The notes: generated by a model from the sequence alone, not told the origin. 64,000 bases of DNA from JAJRQY01 sp965224435 (GCA_965224435.1 OZ245048.1:1240001-1304000), one strand, 5' to 3'. Numbered from the stretch's first letter, positions 55,415 through 64,000 are shown. Program-made: numbers and translations.

Positions 55415-55542
55415 TGAGCTATGTATTGGCGGGCTATGCCATCGTCTTTGTCACCCTTGCTTTGTATTCGCTCCAGATGGTGAAACGGGGACGGGACTTG
55501 TCCCAACAACTGCCCGAAGAGGAGCGCCGCTTCCTTGACTGA
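55414..55542 (+). CDS. ccmD: CcmD, small membrane subunit
   Basis: A 42-residue protein with one membrane helix (YVLAGYAIVFVTLALYSLQ) followed by a basic then acidic tail (MVKRGRDLSQQL, then PEEERR). CcmD stabilises the CcmABC-CcmE complex. The position between ccmC and ccmE, with overlaps on both sides, supports the call. Confidence 0.88.
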   Translation: MSYVLAGYAIVFVTLALYSLQMVKRGRDLSQQLPEEERRFLD

Positions 55543-56062
55543 ATCAAATAGCGATCGACAAATGAGTTCTGACCCAACAGCTGGATCCGGACTTGACCTC
55601 ACACCACAAGACAACCGGGCGGCACACAGCGGCCAGTCCAAAGGCCGTAACCGGCTCATTGTTGGCTCCATCACCTTGGTGCTCGCATTCGTGCTGTTCA
55701 AGGCGCTCACCAGTGCCAGCGTCTTCTTCTACAATGTGGACGAAGCCGTCGCCGAGAAGGCCGAACTGGGCGAGCGCACCTTTCGCATGCAGGGCGTCGT
55801 GGTGTCTGAGCCAGTGAAGGACACCACTGGTGTGATCACCTTCGGGGTGTCTTTCAATGATGTTGATGCCCAGATCCGCCATATTGGCGAAGAGCCAACT
55901 GACCTGTTTGAGATCGGCATGCCAGTGGTGATCGAGGGTCATTGGGACGGCAGGGTCTTCGAATCCACCCAGATCCTGGTGAAGCACTCCGAGACCTATA
56001 TAGCCGACAACGAAAGCAATGAAGACCGGCCTGGAGTCGGCGAGAATGGGGTCCTTCCGTGA
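55535..56062 (+). CDS. ccmE: Heme chaperone CcmE
   Basis: CcmE binds heme covalently and carries it to CcmF. The 175-residue protein has a cytoplasmic start, one membrane helix (~residues 40-60) and an OB-fold periplasmic domain. The heme-binding His is His151 in VKHSETY, so this is the His form, not the Cys variant. TTG 55535 has GAGGAG upstream and overlaps ccmD; ATG 55562 is the alternative. Confidence 0.93.
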   Translation: MTESNSDRQMSSDPTAGSGLDLTPQDNRAAHSGQSKGRNRLIVGSITLVLAFVLFKALTSASVFFYNVDEAVAEKAELGERTFRMQGVVVSEPVKDTTGVITFGVSFNDVDAQIRHIGEEPTDLFEIGMPVVIEGHWDGRVFESTQILVKHSETYIADNESNEDRPGVGENGVLP

Positions 56063-58086
56063 ACCCAGCCTTGGGCTATGGGTTCTCGGTGCTTGGACTG
56101 TCTGCTTCATTCCTTGGGGCGGTAGCCGGGGCCTACGCCCTGATAACTGGTCGACTCCACATCATGAAGCCGGTCCGGCAATGGGCGTGGCTAGTTTTCG
56201 TTGCCGGTATCGGCACCTTTGTGATCATGGAAGTCGCGCTGTTTCAGCGTGACTACACAATTGCCTACGTACAAAAAGTTGGAAGCTCGACAACTCCTGC
56301 CCTGTTTAACTTCGCTGCTCTTTGGTCAGCGCTCGAAGGTTCCATCATCTTGTGGGCTTTGCTCCTGTCTGGCTACGTGGCCGCGGTCTTGGTGAAGTTC
56401 CGTGATCGGGCGACCGACCCGCTGATGGGTTGGGCTTTGGTCATCTTGTTGGCCATCAGTGGCTTCTTTTTCGCCCTCATGGTCGGGCCCGCCAACCCCT
56501 TTGTGCGCGCGGTCGTTCCCCTTGGATTCGATGGCCCAGGACCCAACCCGTTGCTTCAGAACCACATCTTGGTGGCCTTTCATCCACCGATGTTGTACCT
56601 GGGATACGTCGGCTTCTCTGTCCCGTTCGCCTTCGCCACAGCTGCTCTGATCACTGGGCGTGTTGGTGAGGGCTGGCTGATCGAGACTCGTCGCTGGACA
56701 GTGGCTGCTTGGGGTTTCTTGACCATCGGCATCGTGCTCGGTGCCTGGTGGAGCTATGAGGTACTTGGTTGGGGCGGCTACTGGGCTTGGGACCCGGTTG
56801 AGAACGCCTCGCTTCTGCCGTGGCTCACCGGCACTGCCTATTTGCATTCGGTCATGGTGCAAGAACGTCGCGGCATGTTGCGGGTCTGGAATCTGTCCTT
56901 GTTGTGCGCCACCTTCTCCCTCACAATCCTTGGCACGTTCTTGACCCGATCTGGGGTCATCGATTCGGTTCACGCTTTTTCTGAAGGCTCCATCGGACCA
57001 TGGCTGTTGGTGTTCTTTGCCATCGTCGCTGGGGGCAGCATTGGCTTGATTGCCTGGCGGGGTGATGAGCTTCGCTCGCCCGGAGCGATCGATTCACCCT
57101 TGTCCCGCGAAGCCGCGTTCCTGGCCAACAATGTGGTTTTTGGTGCTCTGGCTTTCGTCATCCTGCTCGGCACCGTGTTCCCGCTACTGGCGGAGGCCTG
57201 GAACGATTCGCGGCTCACCATCGGTCGGCCATACTTCGATTCGCTCGGTCGGCCAATCGCCTTTGTCATGTTGTTCTTGATGGCAGCGGCCCCGGTTCTC
57301 CCATGGCGCAAGGCCAGCACCGAACTGCTTTCTACCCGACTGTTCTGGCCAGCAATTGCTGGTGTGTCGGCAATGGCGCTGGCCGTAGCCATTGGTGCCC
57401 GTGGGCTCTACCCAGTCCTGACGTTTGGGCTTGGCGGGTTTGCTGCGGGTGCGGCTCTACGTCAGGTGGTTCTGGCCACTCGCAGGCAAGGTTGGAGAGG
57501 CTTCGTCGGCCGAACCAATGGTGGCATGATCGTACACATCGGGGTCGTTTTGATTGCTGTTGGGGTTGCCAGCAGTGAGGCGTACAAGACCGATCGCAGC
57601 GCCACCCTCTTGCCCGGCCAGTCCGTCATCGTTGCCGATCACGAGTTCACCTATCTGGAACTCAAGGCTGATGAGAATGATCGCAGACAACGGATCTACG
57701 CCGAGGTTCAGATTGATGGAGAGGACATCTACACCCCCGCCCAAACCCGCTATCTGCGTTCTGGCATGGTGGTTCCAACCCCATCAGTTCGACCTGGATT
57801 CAGTGAAGACCTGTTCCTGGTTCTGGATCAAACACCGGATGATCCGCAAGGTCCAGTCCGGTTGCGGATCATTGTTCGCCCGATGATCAGCTGGCTTTGG
57901 ACTGGGGGAGCCTTGATGGGGCTTGGCTCGATCTTGGCCATCTTCCCCGGCAAGCGTCGTCGCGGAACCGAGGCCGTTTCTGCGGTTCTGGGTAAAGGCC
58001 AATCCAGCGCCGAAGCTTCTGGTGGGTCAGATGCGGATGTGTCAGACACCGGCGTGACAACGGTGGTTGGTGCCAGTCATGTCTAA
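56059..58086 (+). CDS. ccmF: Heme lyase CcmF
   Basis: CcmF joins heme to the apocytochrome. The 675-residue polytopic protein has the WWD motif region WGGYWAWDPVENASLLPWL, the preceding HPPMLYLGYVGFSVPFAFA and the later LTRSGVIDSVHAFSEG. The C-terminal ~120 residues are a periplasmic beta domain followed by a final helix and a Ser/Ala-rich tail. Overlaps ccmE and ccmG. Confidence 0.96.
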   Translation: MNPALGYGFSVLGLSASFLGAVAGAYALITGRLHIMKPVRQWAWLVFVAGIGTFVIMEVALFQRDYTIAYVQKVGSSTTPALFNFAALWSALEGSIILWALLLSGYVAAVLVKFRDRATDPLMGWALVILLAISGFFFALMVGPANPFVRAVVPLGFDGPGPNPLLQNHILVAFHPPMLYLGYVGFSVPFAFATAALITGRVGEGWLIETRRWTVAAWGFLTIGIVLGAWWSYEVLGWGGYWAWDPVENASLLPWLTGTAYLHSVMVQERRGMLRVWNLSLLCATFSLTILGTFLTRSGVIDSVHAFSEGSIGPWLLVFFAIVAGGSIGLIAWRGDELRSPGAIDSPLSREAAFLANNVVFGALAFVILLGTVFPLLAEAWNDSRLTIGRPYFDSLGRPIAFVMLFLMAAAPVLPWRKASTELLSTRLFWPAIAGVSAMALAVAIGARGLYPVLTFGLGGFAAGAALRQVVLATRRQGWRGFVGRTNGGMIVHIGVVLIAVGVASSEAYKTDRSATLLPGQSVIVADHEFTYLELKADENDRRQRIYAEVQIDGEDIYTPAQTRYLRSGMVVPTPSVRPGFSEDLFLVLDQTPDDPQGPVRLRIIVRPMISWLWTGGALMGLGSILAIFPGKRRRGTEAVSAVLGKGQSSAEASGGSDADVSDTGVTTVVGASHV

Positions 58087-58645
58087 GCCTCATGAGACGA
58101 CTGAGTCGCATGAGACGGCTGAGCCGGTGCAACGCAGCAATGCCACCCGAATGCTGGCTCTCGGAGTCGGAGTGGTTCTGATCGCTCTGATTGGGCTGCT
58201 CGCCTTTGGTGAGAGCAACGAAACCGATTCATCCAGTCGCCTCTTGGGCAAACGAGTTCCCGTTGTGAGCGGTGAAGCGATGCTCGGCGGCGACTTCGAC
58301 ATTGATCAGTCCCGGGGTCGCTGGGTGGTAATCAACTTCTTCGCCACCTGGTGCCCTCAATGTGTGGCTGAGCACCCAGACCTGATCGAGCTGGATGAGT
58401 GGGGCGAGACCAACAACAGTCTCGATGTTGTCGCTGTCGTTTTTGACGACTCATCCACCAATATCGAGGCCTTCTTCGATGCCCACGGTGGGGATTGGCC
58501 GGTCATGAACGACCCGCAGCTGTCCATTGACTTCCAGATTCGAGCAGTGCCCGAAACCTTCCTGATCGATCCTGATGGTGTGGTCGTTGTTCACTACACC
58601 GGCGGCATCAGTGCTGAGCAGATCAAGTCGGTGATCCAAGAGTGA
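58079..58645 (+). CDS. ccmG: Thiol-disulfide reductase CcmG/DsbE-like
   Basis: The 188-residue membrane-anchored thioredoxin-fold protein has the active site FFATWCPQCVAEHP and cis-Pro region AVPETFLIDPDGVVV. It reduces the heme-binding Cys of apocytochrome. ATG 58079 overlaps the ccmF stop; an ATG at 58067 is upstream. GTGA links it to ccmH. Confidence 0.92.
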   Translation: MSKPHETTESHETAEPVQRSNATRMLALGVGVVLIALIGLLAFGESNETDSSSRLLGKRVPVVSGEAMLGGDFDIDQSRGRWVVINFFATWCPQCVAEHPDLIELDEWGETNNSLDVVAVVFDDSSTNIEAFFDAHGGDWPVMNDPQLSIDFQIRAVPETFLIDPDGVVVVHYTGGISAEQIKSVIQE

Positions 58646-59121
58646 AAGCATCACGAAGCCAACGCTCTGCTTCATGGCTCTTGCTGGGACTGATGACGGT
58701 GTTCCTGCTCGGAGTTGCCACCTTTGACTCCTCGGGTCCGCGCGAAGGTGATGAGCGAATCCAGTATCTGAACACCATTTATGCCTGTCCCCAGTGTGAT
58801 GGCCAGAGTGTGGCCGAATCCAATGCTGCGGTGGCATCAGAAATCCGTGACTTCATTCGGCTCAAGGTCAATAGTGGCGCCACCGACCAGCAGATTCGAG
58901 ACGAACTCATCCGGGCCTATGACAGCAGTGTTTTGCTCACTCCTCCCGCCGAAGGGATCTCGCTGCTGATTTGGATTCTGCCCGTTGTTGTGGTGGTTGT
59001 TGGCTCGGCTTTTGTCGTGTCGATCTTGCGCCGCCGTCAAGGTGGCTTGCGAGAGGCAACCGACAGCGACGAGGAGTTGGTAGCCAAGGCCCAAGCATCT
59101 GTCAGTTCGGGTGGCCAGTGA
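58642..59121 (+). CDS. ccmH: Cytochrome c maturation protein CcmH
   Basis: The 159-residue protein has a signal/anchor helix, the redox motif YACPQCDGQSVAESN (LRCxxC type), a three-helix domain (EIRDFIRLKVNSGATDQQI) and a C-terminal membrane helix. It receives electrons from CcmG and reduces the apocytochrome. Coupled at both ends (GTGA). Confidence 0.93.
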   Translation: MKASRSQRSASWLLLGLMTVFLLGVATFDSSGPREGDERIQYLNTIYACPQCDGQSVAESNAAVASEIRDFIRLKVNSGATDQQIRDELIRAYDSSVLLTPPAEGISLLIWILPVVVVVVGSAFVVSILRRRQGGLREATDSDEELVAKAQASVSSGGQ

Positions 59122-59855
59122 GCGGCGCGACCGAGGCAATGCGCGAAGAGCGCGACTTCCTTCTTTCTTCGCTCAGTGACCTGGAGCTTGAATACGTCGC
59201 CGGCGACCTGGACGACGACGACTATCAGCAGCTGAAGAGCGACTACACCGTTCGAGCCGCAGATCTAATCCGCAGTATCGAAGGAGCCGAACGGACCCAG
59301 CCAAAGGATCAATCCCCAGTTGGAAATTCGGTGGGTCGCTTGGTTGCTACCGCCGTTGGCCTGTTGGCGTTCGCCGTTGGAGCGGGCTGGCTCCTGGCCC
59401 AGGCCGTTGGTGAACGTGGGGCATCGGATGGTTTGACCGGTGCTCTGCCGGAGTCTCCACGAGAAAAAGTCCTGACCTGTCAGCAGTACATGGCGTCGGG
59501 CGAGTTACGAGACTCACTGGTTTGTTTTGATGAGGTGTTGGCCGAGGATCCTCAGAACGTCGAGGCGTTGACCTACAAGGGCTGGTTCCTCATCCTGGCG
59601 TCGGGCTCGGCCCAACAGGCCGGAGACGAAGAAGCCTTCGCCGAGTTTGTCGTGTTAGGAGAGCGTTCGCTAGCCGACGCGGTTGCTGTTGATCCCAGTT
59701 TCCCGGATGCCCGAGCCTTCCGGGCTGTTGTCTTCTCACGTCTGGGTCGAGATGAAGAAGCCTGTAGTGAGATAGCGGTTTTGAACGACCTGAACCCGGC
59801 CCCCATGATCACACAGCTCATCGACCCCGTGGCTGACAGGCTTGCCTGCGAGTGA
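59118..59855 (+). CDS. CcmI-like TPR protein
   Basis: The 245-residue protein begins with the CcmI-like segment REERDFLLSSLSDLELEY, then GDLDDDDYQQLKSDY, one membrane helix (~residues 75-97) and a TPR-like periplasmic part (LVCFDEVLAEDPQNVEALTYKGW). CcmI acts as apocytochrome chaperone. It is the last gene of the operon. Its final codons form the first unit of a 19-bp tandem repeat. Confidence 0.85.
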   Translation: MSGATEAMREERDFLLSSLSDLELEYVAGDLDDDDYQQLKSDYTVRAADLIRSIEGAERTQPKDQSPVGNSVGRLVATAVGLLAFAVGAGWLLAQAVGERGASDGLTGALPESPREKVLTCQQYMASGELRDSLVCFDEVLAEDPQNVEALTYKGWFLILASGSAQQAGDEEAFAEFVVLGERSLADAVAVDPSFPDARAFRAVVFSRLGRDEEACSEIAVLNDLNPAPMITQLIDPVADRLACE

Positions 59856-59909
59856 TGGTCTTGCCTGCGAGTGATGGTCTTGCCTGCGAGTAGTGGTCTT
59901 GCCTGCGAG
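59841..59909 (+). repeat. 19-bp tandem repeats over the ccmI stop codon
   Basis: cttgcctgcgagtgatggt occurs at 59841-59859 and 59860-59878, once with one variant (59879-59897) and partly at 59898-59909. The first unit contains the last codons and the TGA of the ccmI-like gene; the others lie after it. Confidence 0.95.
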
Positions 59910-59912
59910 TTG

Positions 59913-60380
59913 TTAGGGGAGTGAGGCAGCCTTCTTGGAGACATAGCGAGCTTCGGTAATGGTGTCGCCGTCATAGTGCACGATCCAGATCGAGCCCTTC
60001 TCACAACCTCGCCCCTTGATCGGCACCCCTTGCTCGCCGAGCATGTCGATGACACCGGGAATGATGTCGCCATGCGAGCACAAGACAGTTCGGGTGTCGC
60101 GGTACTTGTTCATCAGCTTGAGCACTTCGGTGATCAGCGAACCCTCCCAAAGGACATCTTCTTCGATGATTTCTCTGCCGAAGGTCTTGGCCAGTGGTTC
60201 TACTGTTTGCACACAGCGAGTGGCTGGGCTGGACAAGATTCGCTTGATCTTGATGTCGGAGAAGAGCTCGGTCAGTGCGGTTGCCCGATCGTGGCCCTTG
60301 TCCGAAAGTGGACGATAGATGTCTCGCTGAGTTGCTTCCCGGCTACCGGCATGAGCGTGACGAATCAAATAGAGGTCCAT
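59913..60380 (-). CDS. Histidine-phosphatase family protein, SixA-like
   Basis: The ~155-residue protein starts MDLYLIRHAHAGSR with the catalytic RHA His; the second His is in VLCSHGDIIPG. The short length matches SixA, which removes phosphate from phosphohistidine in two-component relays, but phosphoglycerate-mutase-like activities are possible. ATG 60380 is used; the open frame extends to 60539 over the SDR gene. Confidence 0.85.
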   Translation of the reverse strand: MDLYLIRHAHAGSREATQRDIYRPLSDKGHDRATALTELFSDIKIKRILSSPATRCVQTVEPLAKTFGREIIEEDVLWEGSLITEVLKLMNKYRDTRTVLCSHGDIIPGVIDMLGEQGVPIKGRGCEKGSIWIVHYDGDTITEARYVSKKAASLP

Positions 60381-60450
60381 GGGATTGCTCACACTAATGG
60401 AACAGCTGTGCTCCCCGTACTGTCCTTGGTCATTTCTGTATCGAGACGGG

Positions 60451-61302
60451 CTAGATGGCCGTCCACCCACCATCGACGAAGAGAACGTGTCCGGTGATGT
60501 AGGTCGCAGCGTCTGAAGCCAGCAGGAGCATGGCTCCATCCAATTCTTCCAACTGGCCCGGGCGCCCCATTGGCGTGTTGGAGTTGATGTAGTTCATGCC
60601 GCCGTCGCTGTCGAACATGCCGCCATTCATCTCAGTTTCGAACCAGCCGGGAGCAATGGCATTGACTCGGATCCCCTTGCGGGCCCACTGTGACGCCAGT
60701 TCCCGAGTCAGGTTGTGTAAGCCGCCCTTGGCCGCGGCATAGCCAGGGGTCTTCAGCCGTCCTCCACCGTTGTGACCCAAGACGGAGCCGATGTTCACGA
60801 TGGCTCCGGGCCTCTGGTTCTCGATCATCCAGCGTGCGGCGTGGCGGGCGACTTCGTAGGGGGCGACCAGGTCGATATTGAGTTCGTGTCGAAAGCCCTC
60901 GATGGTGTCATCGACGGCTGGTAGGACCCGTGAGATGCCAGCATTGTTGACGACGACGTCGACCTGGCCGTATTCATTGATTGCTGCCGCGATCAAGTCT
61001 TCGGGAGCCCGCTCGGCAGCAATGTCACACGGAACGGCGAGCCCTCGGCCAAGTTCGTTGACCAGCTCGTCCAGCCGTTCTGCTCGCCGAGCGGCTACCA
61101 CGACGGTTGCTCCGGCTTGGGTTAAGATCTGAGCGAACCTCCGTCCCAGTCCCGAGCTTGCACCGGTCAGCACAACGACCTTGTCATCCATACGAAAGCC
61201 GCTCATGACCCGGCTGAAGTCGTCGGTTTCGTTGAGGTCGGACGCGTTCGCAGGATTTGTACCTTGTTTGGCTTGGGTTGGGGGAGGAGTCGTATCGGTC
61301 AT
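60451..61302 (-). CDS. Short-chain dehydrogenase/reductase
   Basis: An SDR with TGASSGLG, NNAG, catalytic Ser in NIGSVLGHNGGGRL and GYAAAKGG (YxxxK), ending DAATYITGHVLFVDGGW. The final motif is typical of gluconate 5-dehydrogenase/3-oxoacyl reductase-like SDRs. The first ~32 residues are not conserved; ATG 61206 (MSGFRMDDK) may be the real start, which would leave a normal promoter gap to the divergent gene at 61312. Confidence 0.82.
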   Translation of the reverse strand: MTDTTPPPTQAKQGTNPANASDLNETDDFSRVMSGFRMDDKVVVLTGASSGLGRRFAQILTQAGATVVVAARRAERLDELVNELGRGLAVPCDIAAERAPEDLIAAAINEYGQVDVVVNNAGISRVLPAVDDTIEGFRHELNIDLVAPYEVARHAARWMIENQRPGAIVNIGSVLGHNGGGRLKTPGYAAAKGGLHNLTRELASQWARKGIRVNAIAPGWFETEMNGGMFDSDGGMNYINSNTPMGRPGQLEELDGAMLLLASDAATYITGHVLFVDGGWTAI

Positions 61303-61311
61303 ACTGAGAGT

Positions 61312-62004
61312 GTGCCCTGGCTTGACCCACCCGACCCATTCGCGAAGCCTGCCCGGTTGACATCACCCAAGAAGCTGCTGACCCGTTCGCTGCCTGCCTC
61401 CGCAATCGAGGACCTGGAATCGGGAGACACCTGGCTGGATATCGCTGGCGTTGAGCTGAAGGATTGCGTCCTTGATCTGACTTCCTACGAAACTGTTGAG
61501 GTGACCGAGAGTCGACTGGTTGGGGTGAGGGTGATCACCGGTCCCGACACTCTGGTGACAATTCGAGATTCGGTCCTGGAAGGGTGTGACCTGAGTCGGA
61601 TGCGTTCAGAATCGGTCCTGCGTTCGATCATCCGACGATGCAAGCTCGCCGGCGCCGAACTCGTTGGCGCGGTGATCGACGCCGAGATTGCTGACTGCTC
61701 GATTCGTATGGCCAACCTGACTGGAGTCCAGCTGCAGCGAGTGGCCTTCGTTGATTGTGAGCTCGCCGACGTCGATCTCTTCGATGCCAAGCTGACGGAT
61801 GTGAGCTTTGATAGCTGCCGGATCAGCGAACTGAGCCTGGATCGAGCAGCTTGTGAGCGGGTGGACTTTCGTGAGGCCAGCCAGCTGGACTTCAAGGTCG
61901 CTCCGGATCTAAGCGGTTGCCTGCTGACCGTGGCTCAGACTCACGAGATCGCGACCTGGCTTGCCCACCAGCTCGGAGCCAGCATAGAAACCGAGCCCAC
62001 CTAG
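61312..62004 (+). CDS. Pentapeptide-repeat protein
   Basis: The ~230-residue protein is built of A(D/N)LxX-type pentapeptides over residues ~70-200 (LAGAELVGAVIDAEIADCSI, VDLFDAKLTDVSF), a right-handed beta-helix. Such proteins often bind DNA gyrase or other surfaces; function unknown here. GTG 61312 chosen; the frame extends to 61264 but that would overlap the divergent SDR start. Confidence 0.75.
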   Translation: MPWLDPPDPFAKPARLTSPKKLLTRSLPASAIEDLESGDTWLDIAGVELKDCVLDLTSYETVEVTESRLVGVRVITGPDTLVTIRDSVLEGCDLSRMRSESVLRSIIRRCKLAGAELVGAVIDAEIADCSIRMANLTGVQLQRVAFVDCELADVDLFDAKLTDVSFDSCRISELSLDRAACERVDFREASQLDFKVAPDLSGCLLTVAQTHEIATWLAHQLGASIETEPT

Positions 62005-62012
62005 CACGTGTC

Positions 62013-62375
62013 CTAGCTAGCGGCGATGAGCTCGATCCGATTGCCGAAAGGGTCATCGGTGAACCATTGGGAGATGCCGTGGATGACGGACCCGGGCCGG
62101 ACCTCGTGTCCCGCTTCGACCAGCTTGGTCTTGAGCTTGTCAAGGTCGTCGATCAAGAGAGCGGGGTGAGCCTTCTTGGCTGGGCGGAAGTCTTCTTCAG
62201 CTCCGAGGTGGAGATGCACGTCGCCCTCCTCAAACCAGCAGCCGCCCTTGGCGTTGATGGGTGGCGGCTTGGGAACCTGGGTGAGGCCGAGTATGCCGAC
62301 ATAGAACTCAGCGGCTTTCTCTTCGCCACCCACCGGCATGGAGATCTGCATATGGTCAAGTCCAACAACGGCCAT
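62013..62375 (-). CDS. VOC (glyoxalase/bleomycin-resistance) family protein
   Basis: The 120-residue single-domain VOC protein has GLDHMQISMPVGGEEKAAEF with a metal His, HLHLGAEEDF and the end DPFGNRIELIAA with the last Glu. Members include glyoxalases and fosfomycin/bleomycin-binding proteins; substrate unknown. Convergent with the pentapeptide gene. Confidence 0.85.
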   Translation of the reverse strand: MAVVGLDHMQISMPVGGEEKAAEFYVGILGLTQVPKPPPINAKGGCWFEEGDVHLHLGAEEDFRPAKKAHPALLIDDLDKLKTKLVEAGHEVRPGSVIHGISQWFTDDPFGNRIELIAAS

Positions 62376-62430
62376 GAACTCACTATGCCAGTCAGCTGCT
62401 CGCCTTGGCTATGCCCGTATCGTTGCTTGG

Positions 62431-63462
62431 ATGATTGCCGAACAAGAATTGTCGTGGTTGCAGGACATGCCCAAGGTGGAATTGCACGTTCACCTGGAAG
62501 GGTCCATGTCGGTGGAGACGGTTCGCTCCCTTTCGGATCGGCATCAGGCTGACCCAACAAGAGTGTGGCCCGACGGTTGGCCTGACGCCTTCTCTTTCGA
62601 TGGCTTCCCCGACTTTGGTCGACAGTTCTTCTTTGGGCTGTCCTTGCTGCGATCGGGACAAGACTTGGTCACCATCATTGATGACCTTGCCGCCACGCTT
62701 GCTTCCCAGAACGTCAGCTATGCCGAGGTGACGACCACTGCCTATACCCATTTCCTCGATGGTGAGCAGCGAATGGGATTGAGTCCTGTTGAATATCGCG
62801 ATGGGCTGAACGAGGGTCGCCGCCTCGCCGCCAAGCGTGGTGTTGAGCTTGCTTGGGTCATCGACATTCCGCGTGATCTGGAGATGCCGGAGCAGACGGT
62901 AACCATTGACTATTTGGAGGGGGCGAATACCCCGGACGGATTGGTCGCCATTGGGCTTGGTGGATATGAAGTCGGCTTTCCTGCTGCTCCTTATGCCGAG
63001 CACTTTGCGCGGGCCCGTGCACTTGGCTTGCATTCGGTTCCTCACGCCGGGGAGACCGAAGGGGCCGAGTCGGTCCGATCGGCCATTGTCGATCTCGGTG
63101 CTGAACGCATTGGTCACGGTGTCCGCTGCTTGGAGGATCCCGAGGTGGTGCAGATGATCGTGGATGGGGGAGTGATGTTGGAGGTCTGTCCGACCAGCAA
63201 CCTGTTATTGGGTGTGGTGAATGAGATGGAGTCGCATCCATTGCCGCTTCTCCAGGAAGCGGGGGTTCGGACTTGCCTGAACACCGACGACCCTGGCTGG
63301 TTCGCCACCGACCTGGTGACCGAGCTGAGTATCGCCACAGACGTGCTCGGCATCGACCGGGCCGGTCACCTGGCCATGCAACAAGACGCCATCGCCGCCA
63401 GCTTCGCTCCGGACCGGATCAAGACCAAATTCGCCACCGACCTTGCCGCCTACCCGATGTAA
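62431..63462 (+). CDS. add: Adenosine deaminase family protein
   Basis: The ~343-residue amidohydrolase has the metal pair HVHLEG, HAGETEGAESV with the catalytic Glu, the late His in ERIGHGVRCLED, CPTSNLLLGVV and NTDDPGWFATD with the last metal Asp. Adenosine deaminase is likely and would handle adenosine from AhcY, although adenine or aminofutalosine deaminases share the motifs. ATG 62431 is used; ATG 62467 and 62338 are alternatives. Confidence 0.88.
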   Translation: MIAEQELSWLQDMPKVELHVHLEGSMSVETVRSLSDRHQADPTRVWPDGWPDAFSFDGFPDFGRQFFFGLSLLRSGQDLVTIIDDLAATLASQNVSYAEVTTTAYTHFLDGEQRMGLSPVEYRDGLNEGRRLAAKRGVELAWVIDIPRDLEMPEQTVTIDYLEGANTPDGLVAIGLGGYEVGFPAAPYAEHFARARALGLHSVPHAGETEGAESVRSAIVDLGAERIGHGVRCLEDPEVVQMIVDGGVMLEVCPTSNLLLGVVNEMESHPLPLLQEAGVRTCLNTDDPGWFATDLVTELSIATDVLGIDRAGHLAMQQDAIAASFAPDRIKTKFATDLAAYPM

Positions 63463-63466
63463 GCAC

Positions 63467-64000
63467 CTAGCCGCCAGCATTGGCGACCTCCAGTTCCCAG
63501 ACTTCCAATCGATGTGAGGCCTTGCCCGGATCGGAGTCTTCGCCACTGAAGCCAGTGGTGAAGTGGAACTCGGGATCAGCAAGGGTGATGTAGCCGTCCG
63601 GTGTGGCAACGTGGGCGATGGCGGAGGCGTTGACGTCGCGGGGATCCCCGAGTCTGGTTAGCTCGCCGCCATCGACGGTAAGCCACGAGCTTCCGTGAAA
63701 TCCGTCCAACCAGACGGAGGTCGACGTGATCAGGAATCCAGCTGGCCCCCACTCCACGCTATGAGGCATTTCGTGACCGCGAGAGTCGGACGGTCCTGGG
63801 TGCTCGACCCACTCTCGTCCATCAAGGCTGGTCCAGACAGTGAGCTGAATAGTGCCCACGATGTCCAACAGCTCCGAGTCATCGTGTTGGATGATTTGGG
63901 CCTCTTGAGAGCTGCGGTTACCAATGGCCAGAAGGCCCTCAGGACCGACTGCGAGAGAACTCATGGCCGACACCGGCAGTCCGATCGATGCTTCAGGCAG
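63467..64000 (-). CDS. Secreted beta-propeller-like protein, C-terminal part (runs off the right edge)
   Basis: The frame is open to the window end, so the N-terminus is missing. The visible ~177 residues contain strand motifs such as TVWTSLDGREW and SSWLTVDGGELTRLG, resembling BNR/exo-sialidase-like propeller repeats. No catalytic residues visible. Function unknown. Confidence 0.55.
   Translation of the reverse strand: MPEASIGLPVSAMSSLAVGPEGLLAIGNRSSQEAQIIQHDDSELLDIVGTIQLTVWTSLDGREWVEHPGPSDSRGHEMPHSVEWGPAGFLITSTSVWLDGFHGSSWLTVDGGELTRLGDPRDVNASAIAHVATPDGYITLADPEFHFTTGFSGEDSDPGKASHRLEVWELEVANAGG

Overview
The window reads as a chromosomal segment from an actinobacterium, most likely class Acidimicrobiia (inference). 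GC looks mid-to-upper 50s %. It holds the actinobacterial block manB / Trm112 / SIS-type sugar-phosphate isomerase / ahcY / comF / long hpf / secA / prfB / ftsE / ftsX, a mycothiol-type DinB/maleylpyruvate-isomerase enzyme, a class E sortase, a DUF5317 protein and a DUF6308 protein. No CRISPR array, IS element, prophage, rRNA or tRNA was seen. The one RNA gene is tmRNA.

Layout. 1-1.3 kb: the 5' end of cheA and a small zinc-ribbon gene. 1.4-11 kb: a GT-C-like membrane protein and a GtrA-GT2 fusion, then phosphomannomutase, two kinds of phosphomannose isomerase, a Trm112-like protein and an SDR; together these suggest a supply of activated mannose/glucose for lipid-linked glycosylation. 12-20.4 kb: ahcY, comF, hpf, secA, prfB, ftsEX. 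20.5-24.4 kb: ferredoxin, TSUP permease, enoyl-CoA hydratase family protein, DsbA-like protein, then ssrA flanked by hairpin-rich non-coding DNA. 24.4-31.2 kb: a Pro/Ser/Gln-rich protein facing a membrane pseudokinase, an SDR, and a leftward proS-lipoprotein-DUF6308-DUF454 set. 31.3-36.6 kb: an NAD-type formate dehydrogenase operon with an in-frame UGA (selenocysteine) in the catalytic gene, then a VapBC-type pair. 36.6-41.2 kb: methyltransferase, RidA, serine hydrolase, dinB, EamA transporter. 41.2-45.0 kb: a tight leftward operon of corrinoid protein, DUF1638, 'virulence factor' family and ASKHA corrinoid activator, with no visible methyltransferase. 45-53 kb: phosphatase, phospholipase D family, GNAT, threonine aldolase, TetR, membrane proteins, lipoprotein, sortase. 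53-59.9 kb: a complete System I cytochrome c maturation operon ccmABCDEFGH plus a ccmI-like gene. 59.9-64 kb: SixA-like phosphatase, SDR, pentapeptide-repeat protein, VOC protein, adenosine deaminase family protein, and a protein cut by the window edge.

The strongest observation is the formate dehydrogenase. The catalytic subunit is interrupted by TGA at 31620-31622, exactly where the family has Cys/Sec, and a SECIS-like hairpin with a GGUCU loop lies 18 nt further on. Its Fe-S module is encoded by a separate gene at the other end of the operon. With ahcY and the corrinoid operon this gives the window a one-carbon flavour. Other notable items are the pseudokinase, several short tandem repeats at gene ends, and unexplained hairpins around ssrA and upstream of proS.
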